From Nocardia wallacei (lineage in GTDB: Bacteria; Actinomycetota; Actinomycetes; Mycobacteriales; Mycobacteriaceae), in the NCBI RefSeq assembly GCF_029869545.1, contig NZ_JARWQD010000249.1, positions 22,054-86,053 on the forward strand: a stretch of DNA of 64,000 nt, given 5' to 3'. Positions within the stretch are counted from its first letter, which is position 1, and every line of letters begins with the position of its first letter. This document shows positions 8,830 through 15,550 of the stretch, piece after piece. Under the pieces are notes generated by a model that did no database searches, was not told the DNA's origin, and saw nothing but the letters and a program-made list of their open reading frames with translations. The position numbers were made by a program, and so were the translations under genes.

Positions 8830-10167
8830 TCAGGTCCAGTTGTCGCGGACGCCCGCGAACTCCTCGGCCGCGGGGTCGGCGGTGATCAGGTCGTCGTCGG
8901 CGTCGTAGTCGTACAGTTCGGCGTAGCGGCCCCAGTCGATGGCGATGTCGAGCTGGCGGCGGGCGTCGTCGGGGGAGAAGCCGCGGCGCAGCAGATCCAG
9001 GAAGAACGAGGCGCGCAGCGTGCCGTCGGTGCTACCGGCCAGCCCCTTGCAGATGGTGCGGACCAGCGGCGCGCGATGGCGGGCCTGTTCGGCGAAGATC
9101 TGCTTGGACTGCTGGATATCGGCGGTCGTGATGCGGGTGCCGATGTCGGTGAGGCCGATATCGCCGGAGTCGACGGTGACGAATCCGAGCATGGCGGCCG
9201 CGTCCACCAGCGGCAGCAGATCATCGATCTCGAAGTTCAGCGCGTCGGCGATCTCCGGGAGATCGGCGCGGCCCCCGCAGGCGTAGACCAGCTCCACCAG
9301 ACCGGCGAGCCCGCCCACCGAGGCGTCGGGCAGCGGGGTCGCGGTCGGGGTGGCCTTCTCCGGTTCCGGTTGCGCGCGCCCGGTGTCACGGCCGGTGAGC
9401 AGGCCGTAGATCTCGTCGACCAGCAGCTCGAAACCGGGCGTGCGCCGATCGCGCGGGCGGGCCTGGGGGACCGGGATGTCGGCGATGATGCGGCCGGGAT
9501 TGGCGCCCAGCACCACCACCCGGTCGGCCAGCAGCACCGCCTCCTCGATGTTGTGGGTGACGATGCAGATGGATTCGGTGGGGAAATCCGGTGTGTCCCA
9601 GAGGTTCACGATCTCGGTGCGCAGATTCTCCGCCGTCAGCACGTCCAGCGCCGAGAACGGCTCGTCCATCAGCAGCAGGTCCGGGCGCAGCACCAGCGCG
9701 CGGGCGAAACCGACGCGCTGGCGCATCCCGCCGGACAGCTCCTTGGGATAGGCGGTCTCGAAGCCGTCGAGGCCGATCATGTCGATGGCCGCCAGGGCCT
9801 GCTGGCGTCGCTCGGCCGGGGGCACCCCGCGCGCGGCCAGGCCCAGCTCCACATTGTCCTGCACCGTCAGCCACGGCATCAGCGCGAAGGACTGAAAGAC
9901 CAGGGCCGCACCGGGATTGGCGCCGTCGAGTTCGGTGCCGCGGTAGCGCACGTGCCCCGAGGTGGGGGCGATGAGTCCGGCGATGGTGCGCAGCAGCGTG
10001 GACTTGCCGGACCCGGAACGGCCCAGAAGGGCGACGATTTCGCCGCTGTGCAGGGTGAGGTCGATGTGGTCGAGGACCTGCAGGCGGTCGCCCGCGGCGC
10101 CGCGGAAGGCCATGCCGACGTCGTCGACCTCGAGCAATACCTGGCCGGGGGGCGTGGTGGTGGTCAT
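8830..10167 (-). CDS. ABC transporter ATPase with AAA-associated C-terminal domain
   Basis: A 445-residue ATP-binding subunit. The ABC domain (about 10-245) has Walker A GRSGSGKST, the Q-loop in ALVFQSFALMPW, signature LSGGMRQR and Walker B LLLMDEPF, closest to nitrate/sulfonate/taurine-type ATPases. A second region (about 300-435) matches the AAA-associated C-terminal domain type, with two winged-helix-like stretches (VELVYACGGRADLPEIADAL and the C-terminal RYAELYDYDAD). It follows the permease gene by 14 bases with AGGAG upstream of ATG. The operon starts with an M-box riboswitch and MgtC, so transport linked to Mg2+ homeostasis is inferred. No substrate-binding protein gene is present. Confidence 0.88.
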   Translation of the reverse strand: MTTTTPPGQVLLEVDDVGMAFRGAAGDRLQVLDHIDLTLHSGEIVALLGRSGSGKSTLLRTIAGLIAPTSGHVRYRGTELDGANPGAALVFQSFALMPWLTVQDNVELGLAARGVPPAERRQQALAAIDMIGLDGFETAYPKELSGGMRQRVGFARALVLRPDLLLMDEPFSALDVLTAENLRTEIVNLWDTPDFPTESICIVTHNIEEAVLLADRVVVLGANPGRIIADIPVPQARPRDRRTPGFELLVDEIYGLLTGRDTGRAQPEPEKATPTATPLPDASVGGLAGLVELVYACGGRADLPEIADALNFEIDDLLPLVDAAAMLGFVTVDSGDIGLTDIGTRITTADIQQSKQIFAEQARHRAPLVRTICKGLAGSTDGTLRASFFLDLLRRGFSPDDARRQLDIAIDWGRYAELYDYDADDDLITADPAAEEFAGVRDNWT

Positions 10168-10181
10168 CGAATTGTCTCCTG

Positions 10182-11918
10182 TCACAACGAGTACCGGCGT
10201 TCGGCCAGTGCATAGAGGCGGCGCCAGAACAGGCGGTTGATGCCGACGACGTAGACGCTCATCACCACGACGCCGACGAGCAGGCGCGGCCAGTCGCCGC
10301 CGGAGGTGGCCTCGGAGATGTAGGCGCCCAGGCCGACCGCCGTCAGTTCGGTGTCGCGGAAGGTGACCACCTCGGCGACGATGGAGGCGTTCCAGGCGCC
10401 GCCCGCGGCGGTAAGCGCGCCGGTGACGTAGCTGGGGAAGATGGCGGGCAGAATCAGCCTGCGCCACCACAGGTTTCGCGGCAATCGCAGGCTGGCGGCG
10501 GCCTCGCGCAGATCGCCCGGTACCGCGGAGGCACCGGCGATGACGTTGAACAGGATGTACCACTGCGAACCCAGCGCCATCAGCAGGATTCCGGCCCAGT
10601 TCAGGCTCGCGCCGGTCGCGACCAGGACGGCGGTCACGAGCGGGAACAGGAAGTTGGCGGGGAAGCTGGCCAGCACCTGCACCACCGGCTGGGCGAAGCG
10701 GGACGCCCTGGGGTTCAACCCGATCCACACACCGACCGGCACCCAGATCAGGCTGCACACGATCAGCAGCACGATCACCCGCAGCAGGGTGACCGCGCCG
10801 AGGCCGAACGCGTGCGCCACCTCGCCGACGCCGACGGTGTCGGCGATATACCGCGCCACGTGGAAGCAGCCGTAGACGATGATCGCCACCCACACCGCCG
10901 CGAACACCGCGTCCCCGGCCCGGCGGCGGGCGAGCGGCACGTGCAGCGGATGCTCGGCCAGCCCGAACAGGCGCATCGCCCGATCCATCGGATACACCAG
11001 CGGTCCGAGGAGTCTGCCGAGCAGATCGGGAATGTGGCTGCGCCGCAACAGATTCAGTACCACGCTGCGCGGCGCCTCGGCCGGTTCGGAGTCCTCGAAC
11101 CGGAAGCGTTCGGCGAACGCGGTCAGCGGCCGCCAGAACAGCACGTTGACCCCGACGACCATGACGATCATGACGCCGATGGCGATGAGCACCTTGCCGG
11201 TGGCGCCCTCGGCGGTGGCGGCGGCGACGTAGGAGCCGATACCGGGCAGCGCGTACTCGCGGTTGTTGACGCTGATCGCCTCGGAGGCGGTGAGGAAGAA
11301 CCAGCCGCCGCCGAAGCTCATCATCGCGTTCCACACCAGCGGCACCATGCCGGAGGGCACGTCCACGCGCCAGAACCGTTGCCAGCGCGACAGTCTCAGG
11401 TTGCGGGCGGCCTCGTCGAGGTCGCGTGGCTGCGACACCAGCGAGTGGTAGAACGCGAAGGTCATGTTCCATGCCTGCGAGGTGAAGATCGCGAAGATCG
11501 ACGCGCATTCCAGGCCGAGCTGGGAGCCGGGGAACAGGGCGATGAACGCGGTCACCGTCACCGACAGAAAGCCCAGGATCGGCACCGACTGCAGGATGTC
11601 GAGCAGCGGCAGCAGGACGGTGCGGGCGCGGCGCAGCCGGGCCGCGGCGGTGGCGTAGACGAAGGTGAACGCGATCGCCAGGCCCAGCGCGAGGAACATC
11701 CGCAGCAGGGAGCGGGCCGCGTAGTAGGGCAGTTGCCCGGCGTCGGTGGAGATCGCCGCGCTCGACCGGTCCGGGTGGAACGGCACGTCCAGCCCGGCCG
11801 ACAGCCGTACGATCACCCAGATCAGCACCGCGGCTGCGGCGAAGACCGCGACGTCGGCCCACCGCGAGCGGGGGCGGTCGAGGGTGCCGCGGGCGGGGAA
11901 GGTACGCAGCGCGGTCAT
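10182..11918 (-). CDS. ABC transporter permease with two fused permease domains
   Basis: A 578-residue integral membrane protein holding two binding-protein-dependent permease domains in one chain (about 60-290 and 370-575). Each contains an EAA-type cytoplasmic loop: DLDEAARNLRLSRWQRFWRV in the first half and DLREAAASLRLPRNLWWRRL in the second. Such pseudo-dimeric permeases pair with one ATPase. The ATG start overlaps the MgtC-like gene stop by four bases (ATGA), so the proteins are made together. Substrate is unknown by homology (nitrate/taurine-like superfamily); the M-box upstream points to a cation or to Mg2+-limited physiology rather than sulfonates. That last point is inference. Confidence 0.87.
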   Translation of the reverse strand: MTALRTFPARGTLDRPRSRWADVAVFAAAAVLIWVIVRLSAGLDVPFHPDRSSAAISTDAGQLPYYAARSLLRMFLALGLAIAFTFVYATAAARLRRARTVLLPLLDILQSVPILGFLSVTVTAFIALFPGSQLGLECASIFAIFTSQAWNMTFAFYHSLVSQPRDLDEAARNLRLSRWQRFWRVDVPSGMVPLVWNAMMSFGGGWFFLTASEAISVNNREYALPGIGSYVAAATAEGATGKVLIAIGVMIVMVVGVNVLFWRPLTAFAERFRFEDSEPAEAPRSVVLNLLRRSHIPDLLGRLLGPLVYPMDRAMRLFGLAEHPLHVPLARRRAGDAVFAAVWVAIIVYGCFHVARYIADTVGVGEVAHAFGLGAVTLLRVIVLLIVCSLIWVPVGVWIGLNPRASRFAQPVVQVLASFPANFLFPLVTAVLVATGASLNWAGILLMALGSQWYILFNVIAGASAVPGDLREAAASLRLPRNLWWRRLILPAIFPSYVTGALTAAGGAWNASIVAEVVTFRDTELTAVGLGAYISEATSGGDWPRLLVGVVVMSVYVVGINRLFWRRLYALAERRYSL

Positions 11919-12652
11919 CGGTGCTGCTCCTGCGCCGGTTCCGGGATGCTCCATCCGACGCTGGTCACCGACGGTTCCAGGCTCAGGCGGCTGACCGCGG
12001 ATTCCATCTGCCGGTCGTCGCGCTCGTCGCCGACGAGTTCGGCGCGGACCTCGACCTGGCCGCGCGGCGCGGGCGATCCGGTGTCGGTGTCGGTGATGTT
12101 GCGGCTCGAGATCGACACCAGCCGGAAGTCGGTGCGGGTGAGCGCCTGCACCAGCAACGCCCGCACGTGTGCCTCCCCGGCATCGTCGGTGACGGCGGTG
12201 AACAGGTATTCCGCGGTCTGCTCGCTACCCGATTCGGGCTGGCGGTCCACCGCGCGGCCCGCCCAGCGCAGCGCGGTGTTGACCATGACCACGGCCACCG
12301 TGCCCGCGGCGGCGGTGTCGTACATTCCGGCTCCCGCGAGCGCGCCGACCGCGGCCGAGCACCACAGGGTGGCGGCGGTGTTGAGCCCGCGCACGCTGAG
12401 GCCCTCGCGCATGATCACCCCGGCGCCGAGGAAGCCGATGCCCGAGACGATCTGCGCGGCAACGCGTGTCGGATCGGCGGTGCCGCCGGAGAAGCCGTGC
12501 GCGGACAGCAGCACGAACAGCGTCGCGCCCGCGGAGACCAGCGCGTTGGTCCGCAATCCGGCCATCCGGGCGCGGTATTGGCGTTCCAGGCCGATCACCA
12601 CGCCCAAGCCGACGCCGGTGGCCAGCCGCAGCAGCATTTCCACAGTCGTCAT
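11915..12652 (-). CDS. MgtC/SapB-family protein
   Basis: A 245-residue protein with the MgtC membrane domain in its first ~145 residues: LGVVIGLERQYRARMAGLRTN and VSGIGFLGAGVIMREG are the family hallmarks. A soluble C-terminal domain of ~100 residues follows, as in M. tuberculosis MgtC. MgtC proteins help growth in low Mg2+ and in macrophages. ATG 12652 is chosen because GGAAGGG lies seven bases upstream; the frame stays open back to GTG 12778. The gene lies downstream of an M-box riboswitch and a short leader ORF, and its stop overlaps the ABC permease start. The family is secure; that it is Mg2+-responsive is strongly suggested by the riboswitch. Confidence 0.9.
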   Translation of the reverse strand: MTTVEMLLRLATGVGLGVVIGLERQYRARMAGLRTNALVSAGATLFVLLSAHGFSGGTADPTRVAAQIVSGIGFLGAGVIMREGLSVRGLNTAATLWCSAAVGALAGAGMYDTAAAGTVAVVMVNTALRWAGRAVDRQPESGSEQTAEYLFTAVTDDAGEAHVRALLVQALTRTDFRLVSISSRNITDTDTGSPAPRGQVEVRAELVGDERDDRQMESAVSRLSLEPSVTSVGWSIPEPAQEQHR

Positions 12653-12695
12653 GACAGCCCTTCCGGAGCTCGTGGCGACCACGTGCCGCAGCAGG

Positions 12696-12788
12696 CTACC
12701 GGGAAATGCGCGGGAAGCCGTGGATTGCGGGGTGGTCGCCAGATGAAGATTCAGCAAACGTGTAGCGATGACTGCCACCGTCGGGCAC
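12696..12788 (-). CDS. Candidate 30-codon leader ORF between M-box and mgtC
   Basis: GTG at 12788 follows a strong ribosome site (AGGAAGGGAGG, 12807-12797) by eight bases and opens a 30-codon frame ending at 12696, 44 bases before the mgtC start and in a different frame from it. The peptide begins VPDGGSHRYTFAES and is rich in Ser, Gly and His. In enterobacteria mgtA and mgtC also have translated leaders, but the peptide here is unrelated. GTG 12797 is an alternative start. No homologue is recognised, so it may be non-functional except as a translation site. Confidence 0.4.
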   Translation of the reverse strand: MPDGGSHRYTFAESSSGDHPAIHGFPRISR

Positions 12789-12816
12789 GACGACCACCTC
12801 CCTTCCTGTGCGCCAG

Positions 12817-12855
12817 GGAGTGCTCCGGCTCCGATGGCCGGACGGTTGCCACTCC
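12817..12855 (-). promoter_or_regulatory. Candidate expression-platform hairpin after the M-box
   Basis: GGAGTG (12855-12850) can pair with CACTCC (12822-12817), enclosing a CCGGC/GCCGG stem. The CTCCC in its 3' arm can alternatively pair with GGGAG of the leader ribosome site (12797-12807). The two pairings exclude each other. There is no U-run, so control of translation or Rho access is more likely than intrinsic termination. Structure was judged by eye. Confidence 0.4.
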
Positions 12856-13012
12856 TCGTAAGACCTTTGGCACTTCGCGGCGTGAACCCAGTGCGACTGG
12901 GAGCCGGTCGGAGTCAACCCTTAATCCGGGAAGACCTGTCCTGACCCGGGGCGTCTCTCGACGTTCGGGGTCGCCGGCCTGTATCCGCGAAGGAGCCTCA
13001 GCGAACGACGGC
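12850..13012 (-). ncRNA. M-box (ykoK leader) Mg2+ riboswitch
   Basis: The transcript strand shows the conserved M-box blocks in order: CTGAGGCTCC (13001-12992), ATACAGGCC, GTCGAGAGACGCCCC then GGGTCA (12962-12942), and AGTGCCAAAG..TCTTACGA (12874-12856). The 5' TCGT (13008-13005) can pair with the 3' ACGA (12859-12856) to close P1, as in the Bacillus mgtE M-box. Spacing and the loop sequence GUCGA-AGACGCC agree with the Rfam ykoK family as remembered. It lies upstream of the mgtC-ABC operon. High Mg2+ is expected to turn such leaders off. Confidence 0.88.
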
Positions 13013-13026
13013 ACCTTGCGTCGGCC

Positions 13027-13056
13027 AGTAAACACCCGGATGGAAGGACTTGGCAA
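13027..13056 (-). promoter_or_regulatory. Candidate promoter of the M-box transcript
   Basis: TTGCCA (13056-13051) and TTTACT (13032-13027) are separated by 18 bases, about 15-20 bases upstream of the first conserved M-box element. The match is partial (-10 position 2 is not A). It overlaps the inverted repeat that may terminate the upstream gene. Confidence 0.35.
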
Positions 13057-13064
13057 CCGGGTGT
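13032..13064. terminator. Inverted repeat after the acyl-CoA dehydrogenase gene
   Basis: ACACCCGG (13064-13057) pairs perfectly with CCGGGTGT (13039-13032) across a 17-base loop on the minus strand, followed by TTT. It lies 27 bases past the acyl-CoA dehydrogenase stop and probably ends that transcript before the M-box begins. Confidence 0.45.
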
Positions 13065-13090
13065 GAGCCGGATCGCCCGGCGGGGTCGTG

Positions 13091-14803
13091 TCAGGGGTTC
13101 ATCTCGTAGGTGTTCGCGTGGGCGAGGACCTCGGTGTAGATACGGTCGGCGCGGGCAGGGTCGGGTATGGGTTTCGCGATCGCGTCCAGGGCCCAATGCT
13201 GTTGGGCCGCAGTGGAAGACGGCTTCGAGTGCAGGGCCAGGGCGTAGCCGGAGAAGTCGCGGACGAAGATCTCGAAGATCGAGTCGATCAGGTGCGGGGC
13301 GGTGCCGGAGAGGGTGGCCTGTTCGAGGATGAGCTGAGTGTAGGGGAGCATCGTGAACAGTTCGCCCACGGCCAGTTGGAAATCCAGGTCGGCCAGTTGT
13401 GCCTCGGTGGGCGGGGCCTGCACGGGGAACTGGACGAACTTCTCGGCCTGCTCCAGGAACAGGGCCACGTTCGGCAGGTGCTTCCACTGCTCGAACGCCG
13501 GGCGCCAGTCGGTGAAGCGGACCTTGCCCAGTCCGGCGGCGCCGGGCTGGCGGAACAGCGATTCGTCGTCGCCCGGATCGCGGCGCACCGGAACAGGTGG
13601 CAGCGCAACGGGATTGAACAGGAAGTTCGGCATGAACTTCAGGGTCAGCGCCATGTTCACGTGCGCGGTGCCCTCGAGCCGCGGCATCGAGGCGATGGTG
13701 GCGCGGGCGAGGGTGAAGTAGCTGTCCTTCTCGAAACCCTTGGCGGAGATGACATCCAGCAGCTCGTCGAGCGCGCGCTCGGCCTCGCGGGTGACCTTCA
13801 TCTTGGCGATCGAATTGAACATCACGAAGCGGCGGTCCTGCGGAGTGGAGCAGCGCATGTAGTCGATCGCGCGGGCGTGATACAGCTGCATCGCGGTCAG
13901 GCGCAGGTAGTTGTCGATGAGCAGCTGCCGCACCTGCCCGAACTCGGTGACCGGATGGCCGAACAGGATCTTGTTCGCGGCCTGGTTGATCGTCTCGTGG
14001 AAGCAGTGCTCGACCATGCCGATCGCGACCATGCCGATATTGAACTTGCCGCAGTTCACCGCCGCCAGCGCGACATCGAAGGCGCGGCGGCCCGTGTGCA
14101 GGATGTCGGCGGCGGTGACGGGATAGGCGGCCAGATCGAAGGCGCTGACGAAGTTCTGGCCGTGAATGACGTTGTCGACCAGCTTGTAGCGGGGGTGGTT
14201 GCTGTCGGCGACGAACCACACGTACGCCTCGGGTCCGTCGAGGTCGGTGCGGCGGCCGAGGACGGGCACCAGGCGGGAGACGTTGCCGTTGCCGATGTAG
14301 TACTTGCCGCCGGACGCGGTGAATCCGCCGCTGCCGTCGGGGGTGAGCAGCATATCGGTGGCGTAGATATCGGCGCCGTGGTCGCGCTCGGACAGGCCGA
14401 AGCCGATGATGCCGCCGCGGTCGAGCTCCGCGGCCGCGCGCCGATGCGCCGTCTCGTTGTCGCTGTGCCAGACCACCGCCAGGCCCAGCGTGGACACGCC
14501 CCACGCGTACCAGTACTGGGAGCCGTAGAACCCGGTGATCTCGTTGAACTTCGAGATGAACGCCGTATCCCAGCGCTTGTCCGGATCGCCCTGCGCGTGC
14601 GCCGTCGGCGTGGCGAAGTACGCGAGGATCCGCGAGGACGCCAGGAAGTCCATCCAGTCGTCGTACCAGACCCCCGCGTGGGCATCGCGGCACAGCGCCC
14701 GCTTGCCCTTGGTCTCGAAGAACTCGACCACCGACCGCAGCAGCTCCCGCGTCTTCGGGTCGAATTCGGCGAAGGTCTCGGTGCGCGGATTGAACAGGGG
14801 CAT
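13091..14803 (-). CDS. Acyl-CoA dehydrogenase-family flavoprotein
   Basis: A 570-residue acyl-CoA dehydrogenase-like protein, longer than the ~380-residue classical enzymes and similar in length to large actinobacterial FadE forms. The middle domain shows GIIGFGLSERDHGADIYATDMLL and SGGKYYIGNGN, the FAD/acyl-binding beta-barrel segment; the helical C-terminal domain contains the MPRLEGTAHVNMAL stretch, where large FadE proteins usually bind FAD. ATG 14803 follows GAGAGG at seven bases; ATG 14818 is a weaker alternative. It should oxidise an acyl-CoA in lipid catabolism; the substrate is unknown. It is followed by a putative terminator. A TetR gene upstream in the same direction, 76 bases away, is a likely regulator. 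Confidence 0.83.
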   Translation of the reverse strand: MPLFNPRTETFAEFDPKTRELLRSVVEFFETKGKRALCRDAHAGVWYDDWMDFLASSRILAYFATPTAHAQGDPDKRWDTAFISKFNEITGFYGSQYWYAWGVSTLGLAVVWHSDNETAHRRAAAELDRGGIIGFGLSERDHGADIYATDMLLTPDGSGGFTASGGKYYIGNGNVSRLVPVLGRRTDLDGPEAYVWFVADSNHPRYKLVDNVIHGQNFVSAFDLAAYPVTAADILHTGRRAFDVALAAVNCGKFNIGMVAIGMVEHCFHETINQAANKILFGHPVTEFGQVRQLLIDNYLRLTAMQLYHARAIDYMRCSTPQDRRFVMFNSIAKMKVTREAERALDELLDVISAKGFEKDSYFTLARATIASMPRLEGTAHVNMALTLKFMPNFLFNPVALPPVPVRRDPGDDESLFRQPGAAGLGKVRFTDWRPAFEQWKHLPNVALFLEQAEKFVQFPVQAPPTEAQLADLDFQLAVGELFTMLPYTQLILEQATLSGTAPHLIDSIFEIFVRDFSGYALALHSKPSSTAAQQHWALDAIAKPIPDPARADRIYTEVLAHANTYEMNP

Positions 14804-14879
14804 GACGGGGCCTCTCATGTGATGGCGGCTGCCGTCAGTTTACGGCCGTGCGGTGTTTCCGGCGCGCTTTCGGCCGGAA

Positions 14880-15497
14880 TCAGTCCCGGTACATCGACCG
14901 GTAGGCGGTGATCACCGCGACCAGATGCTCGATGATCTGCTCCCGGGTGACCTTCAGCGACCCGTTGAGCCACGCCGAGAACATGCCCGCATTGCCCGAG
15001 GCCATCGTGACCGCGGCCATGCGGCGGCGCACCGGATCGTCGATGTGGGTGAACAGGTGATCCTGGATGAGGCGGGTGAACGTCGGCATCACCGCGATCG
15101 TGGTCCGGCCCAGGCCGGTGCTCGAATACGGCTCCACCAGGAACAGCCGCGACTTGCGCGGATCCTCGAGCACCTTGTCCACCAGCACCTGCGCCAGCTC
15201 ACGGTCGCGGTCGGGGGTGTCGAGGGCGGCGAAGGCGGTCATCGGGGCCAGGAACTCGTCGGCGACCTGGCGGTAGAGCGAATCGAGCAGATCGTCGCGG
15301 CCGGTGAAACTCTCGTAGAAGTAGCGATCGGTGAGATTGGCCTGGCGGCACACCGCGCGCATGGTGACCGCGCCCGCTCCGGCGGCGCCGATCAGATCGA
15401 GCGCCGCCTCGAGCAGCGCGGAGCGGCGCGCCTCGCGACGCTCGGTGAGCGTGGTCCCGCCCCAGATGCGCGGTTCGGAGTCCTGACCAGAATGCAC
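14880..15497 (-). CDS. TetR-family regulator
   Basis: A 205-residue TetR protein: REARRSALLEAALDLIGAAGAGAVTMRAVCRQANLTDRYFYESFTGRDDLL spans the helix-turn-helix (about residues 18-68), with YFYESF the typical recognition-helix end. The C-terminal domain is unassigned. GTG 15497 is chosen because TAGGGT (15510-15505) lies exactly seven bases upstream, giving a leaderless transcript; GTG 15503 is an in-frame alternative. It lies upstream of the acyl-CoA dehydrogenase gene in the same direction, so it probably controls fatty-acid-related genes, but this is inference from position. Confidence 0.85.
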   Translation of the reverse strand: MHSGQDSEPRIWGGTTLTERREARRSALLEAALDLIGAAGAGAVTMRAVCRQANLTDRYFYESFTGRDDLLDSLYRQVADEFLAPMTAFAALDTPDRDRELAQVLVDKVLEDPRKSRLFLVEPYSSTGLGRTTIAVMPTFTRLIQDHLFTHIDDPVRRRMAAVTMASGNAGMFSAWLNGSLKVTREQIIEHLVAVITAYRSMYRD

Positions 15498-15550
15498 GCG
15501 CACAACCCTAACGCCCGCCCGGGAACGCGGGCATTCACGCACGCCGTGCG

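Noticed and set aside
10812..12746. Very long open frame on the plus strand opposite the ABC/MgtC genes
   Set aside because: Product is His/Gln/Arg-rich with no domain; it is the antisense shadow of high-GC coding DNA, as are the long frames opposite 3.1-8.0 kb and 29-31 kb.
12653..12778. Long N-terminal extension of the MgtC protein from GTG 12778
   Set aside because: The extension is not MgtC-like, and ATG 12652 has a clear GGAAGGG ribosome site.
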